DNA of 64,000 nt, taken from Paenibacillus sp. E222. Its GTDB lineage: Bacteria > Bacillota > Bacilli > Paenibacillales > Paenibacillaceae. The position numbers and the translations under genes were made by a program. Positions 16,453 to 25,340 of this stretch are shown one piece after another (position 1 is the first letter of the stretch; each line of letters starts with the position of its first letter). The notes beneath the pieces were generated by a model. The model saw only the letters and a program-made list of their open reading frames with translations, was not told where the DNA came from and did not search any database. The stretch covers positions 2,170,001 through 2,234,000 of the forward strand of contig NZ_CP058552.1 of NCBI RefSeq assembly GCF_013401555.1. The letters run 5' to 3'.

Positions 16453-17403
16453 ATGGGAAGAAGTCAGGGAGTGGGGATCGCTTTGCCTATAGTAGATATG
16501 GAAAAAAAAGATGTTGTCACCGATGCGTTGGTCATTAAGGCCATGGAGAAAAGTCTGGCTATCATTCGATTCGATATGGAGCGACGGGTTACGTATGTAA
16601 ATGAAGTCTTTGCCCAGACGATGGGTTATACGGTAGGCGAGATGTATGGTATGCAGCATGAGCAATTTTGTTTCGATGAATTCGTGAAAAGCCCTGACTA
16701 TAATGCGTTTTGGAGCAGTATTTTTAACGGTACCAGCTTCCAGGACAAGGTTGAACGCAAAGATGCAAAGGGAAATCCCGTATGGCTTGAGGCAACATAT
16801 ATGCCTGTCTATGATGAAATGAACCAGAACATACTAGGTGTGTCCAAAATAGCGACAAACATCACGACCCGTCAGAACAATATTTCAGCTGTAGTTAATG
16901 AACTGAAGACGATGTCACATGATTTGAACGAACATGCCGATATCGGTATTGAGCGAAGCCGTGAGTTGATGTCCAGTATCACGTATATATCTGAAGTTTC
17001 CGCCCACAATCGAGCGACACTGAATCACTTGCAAGAACAGGCTCGTTCTATCCAGGGAGTTGTCAAAACGATTCGCGAAATTGCGTCGCAGACCCAGCTT
17101 CTGGCCCTGAACGCTGCGATTGAAGCAGCTCATGCAGGCGAATATGGTCGCGGGTTCGATGTTGTAGCCAAGGAAGTACGGAAACTTTCGGCCATGGTCG
17201 AAAATTCCATTAATGAGATTCGGGATAGTGTGAATGGGATCACCAAAGAAATTACGAACATCTCTGGCGGGACACAGGAGGTTGAAGGTTACGTGGAGCG
17301 AAGTCAGCAGCAAATTGAGGTGGCGTTGAATGATTTTACAACCATTGCGGCGTCTGCACATTTACTGGATGCGAAGGCGCAACACGTAACCAAAATCGTA
17401 TAG
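16453..17403 (+). CDS. Soluble PAS-domain methyl-accepting chemotaxis-like protein
   Basis: About 316 residues with an N-terminal PAS domain (roughly 20-130: MEKSLAIIRFDMERRVTYVNEVFAQTMGY, then NPVWLEATYMPVYDEMNQNILGV) and a C-terminal receptor signalling domain (roughly 140-316) with the conserved hairpin-tip sequence REIASQTQLLALNAAIEAAHAGEYGRGFDVVAKEVRKLS. No transmembrane helix is visible, so it is a cytoplasmic receptor that would contact CheA/CheW. The signalling domain is short. The start is uncertain: the ATG at 16453 has only a weak GAGAACGG before it; a TTG at 16411 and an ATG at 16498 are alternatives. Confidence 0.85.
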   Translation: MGRSQGVGIALPIVDMEKKDVVTDALVIKAMEKSLAIIRFDMERRVTYVNEVFAQTMGYTVGEMYGMQHEQFCFDEFVKSPDYNAFWSSIFNGTSFQDKVERKDAKGNPVWLEATYMPVYDEMNQNILGVSKIATNITTRQNNISAVVNELKTMSHDLNEHADIGIERSRELMSSITYISEVSAHNRATLNHLQEQARSIQGVVKTIREIASQTQLLALNAAIEAAHAGEYGRGFDVVAKEVRKLSAMVENSINEIRDSVNGITKEITNISGGTQEVEGYVERSQQQIEVALNDFTTIAASAHLLDAKAQHVTKIV

Positions 17404-17432
17404 ATATGATAAACTCCATAACTCTGTAGGGA

Positions 17433-17464
17433 AGCGGGTGCCAATAGAGGCATCTGCTTTTTTG
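17433..17464 (+). terminator. Terminator of the PAS chemoreceptor-like gene
   Basis: AGCGGGTGCC and GGCATCTGCT (17433-17442, 17449-17458) form a 10-bp stem with two G-T pairs, followed by six T. Confidence 0.9.
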
Positions 17465-17550
17465 TTGTTCAAAAAACGGGAATTATTGTGAGCAATCAAG
17501 GAAACAATACTCAGTGATACCAAGGAAGTCTAGATAATGGGGTGAGCCGG

Positions 17551-19245
17551 ATGTGGTCAAAAATACTTTCTTATTTGCCGGACTGGCCTATTTGGGCACA
17601 GGCCTTTTTATTATTTTTGGTGCCGATATTGTGTATGAAAGGATACCAGTGGTTGCGATCATCCTTAAAAAAAGGAACCTTTTCAAATAATGTTCATTCC
17701 AATCAGGAGGAATCGTCCAAAACTTCTTCTAATGAAGAGACAGGAAGTTACGCAAATATTCGACTTACCGGGGATTATGCTAAGGATCTGATTAGTGTAA
17801 AAACTACATTTGGTCAAAATTCAGACGTATGTATACGGGAGTTTGCTATAAGAGGAACGAATACCCCAGCGGCTGTTATCTATGTGGAAGGATTGGTCGA
17901 TCATGATCGGTTAGATACTCACATCTTCACGCCTCTAATGATTAGGGGGGTCCCCAACACAGAGCAGAATATATTTGAAGAACCGATAGAAGAAAATGAA
18001 CTCAGAGCTTACGTCAGGCGTAGTCTTTTACCGGTTGGTGAACTACTGGAAGTCGAGACACTGCAAGAAGCAGCACAAGCAGTGCTTCATGGTAAAAATG
18101 CTCTGCTTATTGAAGGTATTTCCGGAGCTTTTATTGTTGGTTCAGCCAAGGGGAAAAGCCGCAGTCTGGAAGAGCCGGTCTCGGAGGCATTGCTTCGCGG
18201 GCCAAGGATCGGTTTTACCGAGCGGTTAAGCGATAATACCGGAATATTGCGGCAATTCGGAGGCAACAATGCCTTGTTTATGACCAAACACCAGGTGGGT
18301 ACCAGGGTGAAAAGGGAACTGGTTATTGCGTATATTGAGGACATTGCCAATGCCGACCTTGTCGCTGAGGTGGAAAAACGAGTGCAGGACCTGGATATGG
18401 ATATCATGCTGGAATCCGGATATGTGGAGCAACTGATTGAAGATGATGAGCTTAGCCCCTTCCAACAGGTACAGAATACAGAGAGGCCCGACCGCGTAGT
18501 CAGTGGGTTGTTAGAAGGGCGTGTAGCTATTTTACTGGATGGGACACCATTTGCATTAATAGTGCCATCGACTTTTAGCATGCTGCTTCAATCTCCCGAA
18601 GATTATTACGAGCGCTGGATTCCGGGGACATTTCTGCGTATGCTTCGTTTCTTGGCTGCTACGATTGCACTGCTAGCACCTGCTTTGTATATCTCCTTTA
18701 TCTCATTCCATCCGGGTCTTATTCCGACCAAGCTAGCTTTAACCATTATTCAAACCAGACAAGGTGTGCCTTTCCCGTCTGTTATTGAGGCGCTGATTAT
18801 GGAGACCTCGATTGAAATTTTGCGGGAAGCAGGCATTCGTCTACCCAAGCCAATTGGACCCGCAATGGGTATCGTAGGTGGTCTGATTATTGGGGATGCC
18901 GCAGTACAGGCCGGAATTGTCAGCCCGTTTCTGGTTATTGTTGTGGCAGTCACTGCGATTTCTTCGTTCTCCATCCCTACATATAGTGCCGGGATAACAC
19001 TTCGTATATTGCGCTTTGTAGGAATGTTCAGTGCGGCGATCTATGGATTGTTTGGGGTAGTCATGTTTTTCTTGTTGCTCTGCAGTCATCTCGTTCGGTT
19101 AAAAAGCTTTGGAGTACCTTATGTCACTCCGGCTGTGCCTTACAGCTTATCGGATTGGAAAGATTTCTTTATTCGGGCACCTTTAGGAATGATGAAGAAG
19201 CGTCCAAGTATGATGCATCCCAAAGACCCTGATCGCAAAAAGTAG
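17551..19245 (+). CDS. Spore germination receptor subunit A (GerA family)
   Basis: About 564 residues. It has an N-terminal soluble region, an A-domain with [26 protein letters not shown] and [28 protein letters not shown], and a hydrophobic C-terminal half with about five helices including [13 protein letters not shown] and [38 protein letters not shown], all hallmarks of GerAA/GerKA. It forms the nutrient-gated germination complex in the spore inner membrane together with the next two genes. The ATG at 17551 has GGGGTGA at suitable distance; a GTG at 17542 is an alternative. No clear sigma-G promoter was read. Ligand unknown. Confidence 0.93.
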   Translation: MWSKILSYLPDWPIWAQAFLLFLVPILCMKGYQWLRSSLKKGTFSNNVHSNQEESSKTSSNEETGSYANIRLTGDYAKDLISVKTTFGQNSDVCIREFAIRGTNTPAAVIYVEGLVDHDRLDTHIFTPLMIRGVPNTEQNIFEEPIEENELRAYVRRSLLPVGELLEVETLQEAAQAVLHGKNALLIEGISGAFIVGSAKGKSRSLEEPVSEALLRGPRIGFTERLSDNTGILRQFGGNNALFMTKHQVGTRVKRELVIAYIEDIANADLVAEVEKRVQDLDMDIMLESGYVEQLIEDDELSPFQQVQNTERPDRVVSGLLEGRVAILLDGTPFALIVPSTFSMLLQSPEDYYERWIPGTFLRMLRFLAATIALLAPALYISFISFHPGLIPTKLALTIIQTRQGVPFPSVIEALIMETSIEILREAGIRLPKPIGPAMGIVGGLIIGDAAVQAGIVSPFLVIVVAVTAISSFSIPTYSAGITLRILRFVGMFSAAIYGLFGVVMFFLLLCSHLVRLKSFGVPYVTPAVPYSLSDWKDFFIRAPLGMMKKRPSMMHPKDPDRKK

Positions 19246-19272
19246 GCATATCGGATATTCAGGAGGTGAACC

Positions 19273-20370
19273 ATGAATCGTAAACAAGACCAACTGACGA
19301 CAGTTCAAGCCGCAGCCTTTATCATCAACTACATGTTGGGGGCAGGAATCCTGACACTTCCTCGAACCACGGTGACGGCTGCAGGTACGCCTGACGTATG
19401 GATTTCAATAATATTGTCCGGTCTGTTAGTTATGGTGATGGGTATAATCCTGGTGACTCTGTGCCGACGATTTCCAGGGAAGACGGTATTCCAGTTCACT
19501 GAGGAAATTACAGGCAAGTGGATCGCTTATATTTTGGGAATAACGATCATCGTGTATTTCATTATCATCGCTGCTTTTGAGATCAGGGTAATGGCTGATG
19601 TCACCGGATTATATTTATTGGAGGGCACCCCGGTATGGGCCATTGTCATGGTGTTTATGTGGGTCGGTTTTTATCTCATCACAGGTGGAGTCAACTCCAT
19701 GGCTCGCTTGTATGAGATCATTTTACCCATTACGCTTATTCTTTTTGTGCTGGCCATTTTTTTGAGCAGTGAATTGTTTGAGATCAACAATTTGAGACCT
19801 GTGCTGGGAGATGGAATTATGCCTGTTGTTAAAGGAATTAAACCTACGACACTGGCGTATACGGGGTATGAAATCATGTTTGTGATTATGGCTTTTATGA
19901 AAAACCCGGAGAAGGGGAAAAAGGCCATGGTCTGGGGCATCCTTATTCCTATGGGGATCTATTTCATCACCTTGGTTATGGTCATTGGCAGCTTATCCAT
20001 TGAAGGCATGAAAACAAGAACGTGGCCAACACTTGACTTGATGCGAAGCTTTGAGATTGAGGGATTGGTCTTTGAACGATTTGAATCCTTGCTGCTGGTG
20101 ATCTGGATTATGCAGATTTTCTCTACGTTTACCATTACCCATTATGCCGCTTCTCTCGGATGTTCGCAATTGTTTAAGAAAAAGCAGCTGTCTTGGATGA
20201 TCATTTTGCTTCCCATCATTTACATCATTGCTATGTTACCGGATAATGCGAACGACACGTTCAAACTGGGAGATGCGGTCGGGAATGTGTCCATTTATCT
20301 GTTTGGTGTCGTACCGTTATTACTTTTACTGTTGAGCATGATCCGAAAAAAAGGAGGGAAACACAATTGA
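19273..20370 (+). CDS. Spore germination receptor subunit B (GerB family, APC-fold)
   Basis: A 365-residue integral membrane protein of about ten helices with the GerAB/Spore_permease pattern: TVQAAAFIINYMLGAGILTLPRT at the start and TGGVNSMARLYEIILPI in the middle. GerB subunits share the amino acid/polyamine transporter fold and bind the nutrient germinant. An AGGAGGTGA site precedes the ATG 27 bases after the A subunit. The end overlaps the C subunit start by 4 bases. Confidence 0.93.
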   Translation: MNRKQDQLTTVQAAAFIINYMLGAGILTLPRTTVTAAGTPDVWISIILSGLLVMVMGIILVTLCRRFPGKTVFQFTEEITGKWIAYILGITIIVYFIIIAAFEIRVMADVTGLYLLEGTPVWAIVMVFMWVGFYLITGGVNSMARLYEIILPITLILFVLAIFLSSELFEINNLRPVLGDGIMPVVKGIKPTTLAYTGYEIMFVIMAFMKNPEKGKKAMVWGILIPMGIYFITLVMVIGSLSIEGMKTRTWPTLDLMRSFEIEGLVFERFESLLLVIWIMQIFSTFTITHYAASLGCSQLFKKKQLSWMIILLPIIYIIAMLPDNANDTFKLGDAVGNVSIYLFGVVPLLLLLLSMIRKKGGKHN

Positions 20371-21569
20371 GCAGATTCAGAAGACAATTAACCATTGGGT
20401 TATCGGGGTTGCTGCTAATGTTTACCTCAGGATGTTGGAGCAGTAAAGAGATTGAAGATCTAAGCGTTTATGTGGGTGTGGGACTGGACGTGGCTGAGGA
20501 ATCGAAATTTGAAAAGAGTATTAATGAACAAGGAGGCCATTATCCCAAAAACAACAATTTAACGGCTACCGTACAGATTGTTCCACGAATCGGCCCCAAA
20601 CAGGATACTCAAAAAGGCACAGGTGCTTCCGAAGGGCAATCTTTTTTGAATGAAAGGTTGACTGGAGATTCCCTGTTTCAGATCTTTCGTCAGTTTGCTC
20701 TAAGAAGAGACCGTCCACTCATTGGTCATCATTTAAAGGTCATCGTTGTTTCTCATGAGTTGTCCAAGAAATATAGTTTGGAGCAGCTGCTTGACTTTAT
20801 TTTGCGTGATAATGATATCCGCCCCAGTTGTCTGGTTTTAGTAAGCCATGGAACAGCTCACGAAGCTCTTAGTTCTATAGAGCCGGGAGAAGTTCCGGCC
20901 TTTTATTTAAAGGGAGTGGTAGGGAATTCGTACCGTTCCAACAAGATCCTTCCTCCTGTGTCTCTTGCGAAGCTTGACGGGAAAATGCAGTCCGGGTCAA
21001 GCTTTTTGTTGCAGAATGTCCTTACAGCCGAGGGTGAGCATAAATTCTCAGGGGCAGGGATCTACAAAGGAGAGACGAAAAAATGGATCGGCTCTATAAA
21101 TCAGATTGAACTCGAAGGATTGTCATGGATCACAGGGAAGGCCCAGCAAGGAGCTGTTAAATCATACGCTCCACCCAATGGCCATACGGTAACCTATGAA
21201 ATCAAGTCTACCAAGAGTAAAATCATACCACTGGTTCAAGGCAACAACATCTCTTTTCATGTAAAGATTGAATCAGAAGGCCAACTCATGGAAGATTGGA
21301 GTTCCCCGGAAATCCCTTCAACGGACAAGTATATTCGTAAATTGGAGATACAGTTTGCGGATACAATCAAAGAACAAATACAGCAGGTTATGAATAAAAT
21401 GCAGCGTACCTATCGGGTGGACGTGGCCGGATTTGGTGAAGAGCTGAGGATCAAATATCCGAAGGTGTGGAAAAAAGTGAAAAAAGATTGGGATGAAACA
21501 TTCAGTCACGTTCCCGTAACCTATGATGTGAAACTGAATATTAAAGATTCTGGATCATCGACGGATTAA
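20367..21569 (+). CDS. Spore germination receptor lipoprotein subunit C (GerC family)
   Basis: A 400-residue lipoprotein with a signal peptide and lipobox (LLLMFTSGC, Cys at about residue 23) followed by WSSKEIEDL, the standard GerAC/GerKC opening. Later segments such as RDRPLIGHHLKVIVVSHELSKKYSLEQLLDFILRDNDIR match the family. It starts with TTG inside the overlap TTGA with the B subunit stop, preceded by AAGGAGGG. It completes a canonical A-B-C receptor operon. Confidence 0.94.
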   Translation: MSRFRRQLTIGLSGLLLMFTSGCWSSKEIEDLSVYVGVGLDVAEESKFEKSINEQGGHYPKNNNLTATVQIVPRIGPKQDTQKGTGASEGQSFLNERLTGDSLFQIFRQFALRRDRPLIGHHLKVIVVSHELSKKYSLEQLLDFILRDNDIRPSCLVLVSHGTAHEALSSIEPGEVPAFYLKGVVGNSYRSNKILPPVSLAKLDGKMQSGSSFLLQNVLTAEGEHKFSGAGIYKGETKKWIGSINQIELEGLSWITGKAQQGAVKSYAPPNGHTVTYEIKSTKSKIIPLVQGNNISFHVKIESEGQLMEDWSSPEIPSTDKYIRKLEIQFADTIKEQIQQVMNKMQRTYRVDVAGFGEELRIKYPKVWKKVKKDWDETFSHVPVTYDVKLNIKDSGSSTD

Positions 21570-21623
21570 TCACAAGGAATAAGATTCTCTTTACTCTACA
21601 AAGTGGATGATGATATTTAATAG

Positions 21624-21652
21624 TTGACACAAACATGATAGATCGCTATATT
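21624..21652 (+). promoter_or_regulatory. Predicted sigma-A promoter of the SAM-riboswitch transcript
   Basis: TTGACA (21624-21629) and TATATT (21647-21652) with a 17-base spacer, starting transcription just before the S-box aptamer. Confidence 0.85.
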
Positions 21653-21670
21653 TATAAAAAATCATTTTCT

Positions 21671-21825
21671 TATCCAGAGAGGTGGAGGGACTGGCCCTTA
21701 GAAACCTCAGCAACAGATCTGAAGGATACTGTGCTAATTCCAGCGGGTGAACAGCCTGATAGATAGGAGCGTTTGTTTTTATTTGTCAGTAACGGCGCAC
21801 TCTTCAGGAAGAGTGTGTCTTTTTG
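21671..21825 (+). ncRNA. SAM riboswitch: S-box (SAM-I) riboswitch with intrinsic terminator
   Basis: The aptamer (21671-21770) shows the conserved S-box words in order: TTATCCAGAGAGGTGGAGGG, CTGGCCCTTAGAAACCTCAGC, GGATACTGTGCTAATTCC, AGCGGG and CCTGATAGATAGGAG. The expression platform is the hairpin GCGCACTCTT/AAGAGTGTGT (21795-21804 and 21809-21818) followed by a T run. SAM binding is expected to favour termination, so the mmuP-mmuM pair is made when SAM is low. Confidence 0.95.
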
Positions 21826-21863
21826 TTTTGTTGTTTTCTGGATGAAGAAGTAGGGGAGCAGGC

Positions 21864-23276
21864 ATGAATAACAACAAAGATACGGGGCATTTTCAGCGTA
21901 AAATGCAGGCACGGCATGTAGTTATGCTCTCACTCGGTGGAGTCATCGGTACAGGGTTATTTCTAAGTTCGGGCTATACCATCCAGCAGGCAGGACCGAT
22001 CGGTACTATTCTGTCTTATCTGATCGGAGCGATTGTCGTCTATCTGGTCATGCTCTGTTTAGGTGAACTTTCTGTTCATATGCCAGAGACAGGGGCGTTT
22101 CATAGCTATGCGGCAAAATACATCGGACCAGCAACAGGATACACAGTAGCCTGGTTGTATTGGCTAACCTGGACGGTTGCCCTCGGTTCCGAATTTACAG
22201 CGGCCGGGCTGTTGATGCAGCGCTGGTTCCCTTCAGTGAATGTTTGGATCTGGAGCGCATTGTTTGCGCTTATGATCTTCCTGTTCAACGCGCTGACTGT
22301 CAAATTTTTTGCGGAATCGGAGTTCTGGTTTTCCGCAGTTAAAGTCCTTACAATTGTAGTCTTCATTATTCTTGGGGGCGCAGCCGTATTTGGTATTATT
22401 CCAATGGCAGATTCGGAACCTGCACCGTTTCTATCCAATATTACAGCATCGGGTTGGTTCCCCAATGGGGCTACTGCGATACTAATGACGATGCTTGCCG
22501 TAAACTTTGCGTTCTCGGGTACCGAATTGATTGGGATTGCTGCCGGGGAAACAGAGAATCCGGAGAAGACGATTCCAAAAGCGATCCATACCACACTGTG
22601 GCGTTTAATTATCTTTTTCATCGGAACAATTGTCATTCTCTCGGCACTGCTTCCGATGTCGGATGCGAGTGTGCTCGAAAGTCCGTTTGTGGCGGTCATG
22701 GAGCGGGTGGGAGTACCCTATGCAGCAGACATTATGAACTTTGTTATTTTGACGGCGATTCTGTCTGCGGCTAATTCGGGGTTGTATGCATCTTCACGGA
22801 TGCTCTGGTCTCTGGCTGATAAAAAGACGATCTCCCCATGGTTTGCCACATTGACCAAACGTGGTGTGCCGCTGAATGCGCTCTTGATCAGTATGGTTGG
22901 GGGCGGTCTGGCTTTGCTGTCCAGTATCATTGCGCCAGGTACCGTATATATTACACTGGTTTCCATTTCAGGTCTGGCTGTTGTTGCGGTATGGATGAGC
23001 ATCAGTGCTTCACAGTATATGTTCCGCAGACAGTATATCCGGGAAGGACATGCGGTCAAAGATCTGGTCTACCGCACACCACTGTACCCGGCGGTACCGA
23101 TTATTTCATTTATATTGTGCCTGGCTTCATGTATAGGCATTGCTTTTGACCCGACACAGCGAATAGCGCTGTATTGCGGAGTTCCATTCATTGCAGTGTG
23201 TTACGCAGTTTATTATCTGACAGAACGTGTGAATAAGAAAAGAGGACAAGTACATGACGCAAGTACAACAGACTAA
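21864..23276 (+). CDS. mmuP: Amino acid permease, probable S-methylmethionine permease
   Basis: A 470-residue APC-family permease with about 12 helices. The opening [40 protein letters not shown] and the [25 protein letters not shown] segment are typical of the amino acid transporter (AAT) branch that includes MmuP. The S-methylmethionine assignment rests on context: a SAM riboswitch upstream, and a homocysteine S-methyltransferase gene overlapping its 3' end by 23 bases. GGGGAG precedes the ATG. Confidence 0.88.
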   Translation: MNNNKDTGHFQRKMQARHVVMLSLGGVIGTGLFLSSGYTIQQAGPIGTILSYLIGAIVVYLVMLCLGELSVHMPETGAFHSYAAKYIGPATGYTVAWLYWLTWTVALGSEFTAAGLLMQRWFPSVNVWIWSALFALMIFLFNALTVKFFAESEFWFSAVKVLTIVVFIILGGAAVFGIIPMADSEPAPFLSNITASGWFPNGATAILMTMLAVNFAFSGTELIGIAAGETENPEKTIPKAIHTTLWRLIIFFIGTIVILSALLPMSDASVLESPFVAVMERVGVPYAADIMNFVILTAILSAANSGLYASSRMLWSLADKKTISPWFATLTKRGVPLNALLISMVGGGLALLSSIIAPGTVYITLVSISGLAVVAVWMSISASQYMFRRQYIREGHAVKDLVYRTPLYPAVPIISFILCLASCIGIAFDPTQRIALYCGVPFIAVCYAVYYLTERVNKKRGQVHDASTTD

Positions 23277-24285
23277 TCCCATAGAACAGATTCTGCGTGA
23301 GTATCCGGTCATGATTCTGGATGGGGCGCTGGCAACCGAACTGGAACAGCATGGCTGTGATCTGGATGATCCGCTCTGGTCTGCACGTGTGTTACTGGAG
23401 AATCCGGACGTGATCCTTCAGGTCCATGCAGATTATTTTCGCGCTGGAGCCGACTGTGCGATTACATCCAGTTATCAGGCGACGGTGGAAGGCTTCGGCA
23501 AGCGAGGCATCGGAGAGCAGCAGTCGCTGGAGCTGATTCGCAAGACGGTGGAGCTGGCTGTGCAGGCGCGAGATGATGTCTGGGCAGAAGGGCAAGGTGA
23601 AGCCGCAGAGCATGTATCCGGCAATGATTTAAACGGTAAAAAACAAACGGCAGTTGCCATGGGAAATAGGGCATCGGCTCGTCCAAGACCGATTGTTGCT
23701 GCATCCGTTGGACCGTACGGCGCATATCTGGCAGATGGCTCGGAGTATGTCGGTCACTATGGTGTCTCGGACGAGACGTTGAGCGCGTTTCATCGTCCAC
23801 GGATCACAGCCTTGCTGGAAGCAGGGGCGGATATTCTGGCCTTTGAGACGATCCCATCCTTGCAGGAAGCACAGGTACTGATCGATTTATTAAAAGAATT
23901 TCCGAACGCCTATGCATGGCTCTCCTTCTCATTAAAAGACGGGACAGCGATCAGTGAAGGCACGCCATTGGAAGAGTGTGCACAATTGTTAGGAGCTGAA
24001 CCTCAGATTGCTGCGATTGGGCTGAATTGTGCTCCCATGGAACTGGTAACGGAAGCGGTAGGTATTCTGAGCCGTGCCAGCGATAAACCGATTATTGTAT
24101 ACCCGAACTCGGGTGAGGTATACGATCCAGTAACGAAGACATGGAGTGGTCACGGTATATGTGGCAGCATGAGCGATGCTTCAGAGCAGTGGGTGGCGGC
24201 AGGTGCGAAAATTATTGGCGGCTGTTGCCGCACTACGCCACGTCAGATTGAAGAACTGGCGAAAAAGTGGCGGAGTCAAAGATGA
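23254..24285 (+). CDS. mmuM: Homocysteine S-methyltransferase
   Basis: A 343-residue cytoplasmic TIM-barrel enzyme that transfers a methyl group from S-methylmethionine (or SAM) to homocysteine, yielding methionine. Diagnostic segments are [23 protein letters not shown], the first zinc-ligand region [10 protein letters not shown] and the C-terminal zinc pair in GGCCRTTP. An extra stretch near residues 107-145 (around [18 protein letters not shown]) looks like a lineage-specific insertion in a loop. It is translationally coupled to the permease and controlled by the S-box leader. Confidence 0.95.
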   Translation: MTQVQQTNPIEQILREYPVMILDGALATELEQHGCDLDDPLWSARVLLENPDVILQVHADYFRAGADCAITSSYQATVEGFGKRGIGEQQSLELIRKTVELAVQARDDVWAEGQGEAAEHVSGNDLNGKKQTAVAMGNRASARPRPIVAASVGPYGAYLADGSEYVGHYGVSDETLSAFHRPRITALLEAGADILAFETIPSLQEAQVLIDLLKEFPNAYAWLSFSLKDGTAISEGTPLEECAQLLGAEPQIAAIGLNCAPMELVTEAVGILSRASDKPIIVYPNSGEVYDPVTKTWSGHGICGSMSDASEQWVAAGAKIIGGCCRTTPRQIEELAKKWRSQR

Positions 24286-24320
24286 CTTTCTGAAATGTGA
24301 GTTATATCTTGTACAGGAAA

Positions 24321-24362
24321 GAGCCCTCTCTATCCGTTAACGGATTTGAGAGGACTCTTTTT
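24321..24362. terminator. Terminator after mmuM, probably bidirectional
   Basis: A long imperfect hairpin, GAGCCCTCTCTATCCG with CGGATTTGAGAGGACTC, followed by a T run. The lipoprotein gene converges from the right. Confidence 0.85.
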
Positions 24363-24447
24363 GCGTCTTTTTCGAAGGACTCAAGCCCAGAATCTCTTCG
24401 CTGGATTAAAGATAAACGGATTGCCATCAGCTATTGAGCATATCCAA

Positions 24448-25305
24448 TTATTTGTTCTCCACTGAAATGGAACCCAAGGAAGTCTGTAAGGAGAGCAAAG
24501 GTCCGCCGCCATTAATGTCTGTTTTTCCTTTCGCCGCACCCGAGACTTTCCCCAAATCTGTCGCTGTTTTCAACGTGTATGCAAGGTTGGCTGGGAGAAT
24601 GGCTGTGACCGTGCCTACTTCTGTTGAAGCTTTGAGCTGGCTTCCTTCGGCAAGGTTGTTCAGATCGAGACGAATAGTGCCTGCATCGGATGTAATCGAT
24701 GATTTTCCGTCCACTTCAACTTCGGCAAGTTCAATCGATCCCGTATTGTTGGATACATCATAACTGCCTTTCAGACCGGTGAGTGAAATAGTGCCTACCT
24801 CGGTGGATATCTCATACTCCGCGACTTGGGCAGGAACTTCCACAACATAGTTAACAGTAAAATGGGAGTTCCCCAGATTTTTGTTGGCCCAGGACCATAT
24901 ATCCGTTCCATCCTGTCCTTTGGCTTGAAGCTGGACGGACGTCCTCTTCCCTTTGGTTATCAAGGAGACTTCCGCATTCTGGCCGAGTTCTTCCAGCGTA
25001 GATTCACCAGAACGATTGTTTAATGCCTGAAGGGTTGTGCGGACATGAAGCCCGCTGTCTTCACCGCGACGTATCTCAATATTTCCAACGGAATTTTCAA
25101 TAATCAGTGTATTGGAAACCTCTTGCAGGCTTGCTTCAGCAAGCTCCTTGTCTATGGCGTTGCTGCTAATCAACTTCATCCATCCGGACTCTGCACCTTG
25201 TGAAGTGCTGCCTTCGGATGGTGATGTGATGGGGTTATTCGTGCATGCAGCCAACAGACTGACTGAACTCAGGGCAACCAGAAGCTTTTTGTATACTCTT
25301 CGCAT
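24448..25305 (-). CDS. Putative lipoprotein with DUF4097-like beta-repeat domain
   Basis: About 285 residues. The N-terminus MRRVYKKLLVALSSVSLLAAC is a lipoprotein signal with a lipobox ending at Cys21. The rest is rich in short beta-strand repeats of the type VGTISLTGLKGSYDV, TGSIELAEVEVDG, AGTIRLDLNN and VGTVTAILP, as in DUF4097 putative adhesins with a right-handed beta-helix look. The ATG at 25305 follows AAGGAG. It is 35 bases downstream of an FtsX-type permease, so it is probably the surface partner of that ABC system. Confidence 0.82.
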   Translation of the reverse strand: MRRVYKKLLVALSSVSLLAACTNNPITSPSEGSTSQGAESGWMKLISSNAIDKELAEASLQEVSNTLIIENSVGNIEIRRGEDSGLHVRTTLQALNNRSGESTLEELGQNAEVSLITKGKRTSVQLQAKGQDGTDIWSWANKNLGNSHFTVNYVVEVPAQVAEYEISTEVGTISLTGLKGSYDVSNNTGSIELAEVEVDGKSSITSDAGTIRLDLNNLAEGSQLKASTEVGTVTAILPANLAYTLKTATDLGKVSGAAKGKTDINGGGPLLSLQTSLGSISVENK

Positions 25306-25340
25306 GTTCTTGTCTCCTTCATCCTTCATATGTTCATGTG

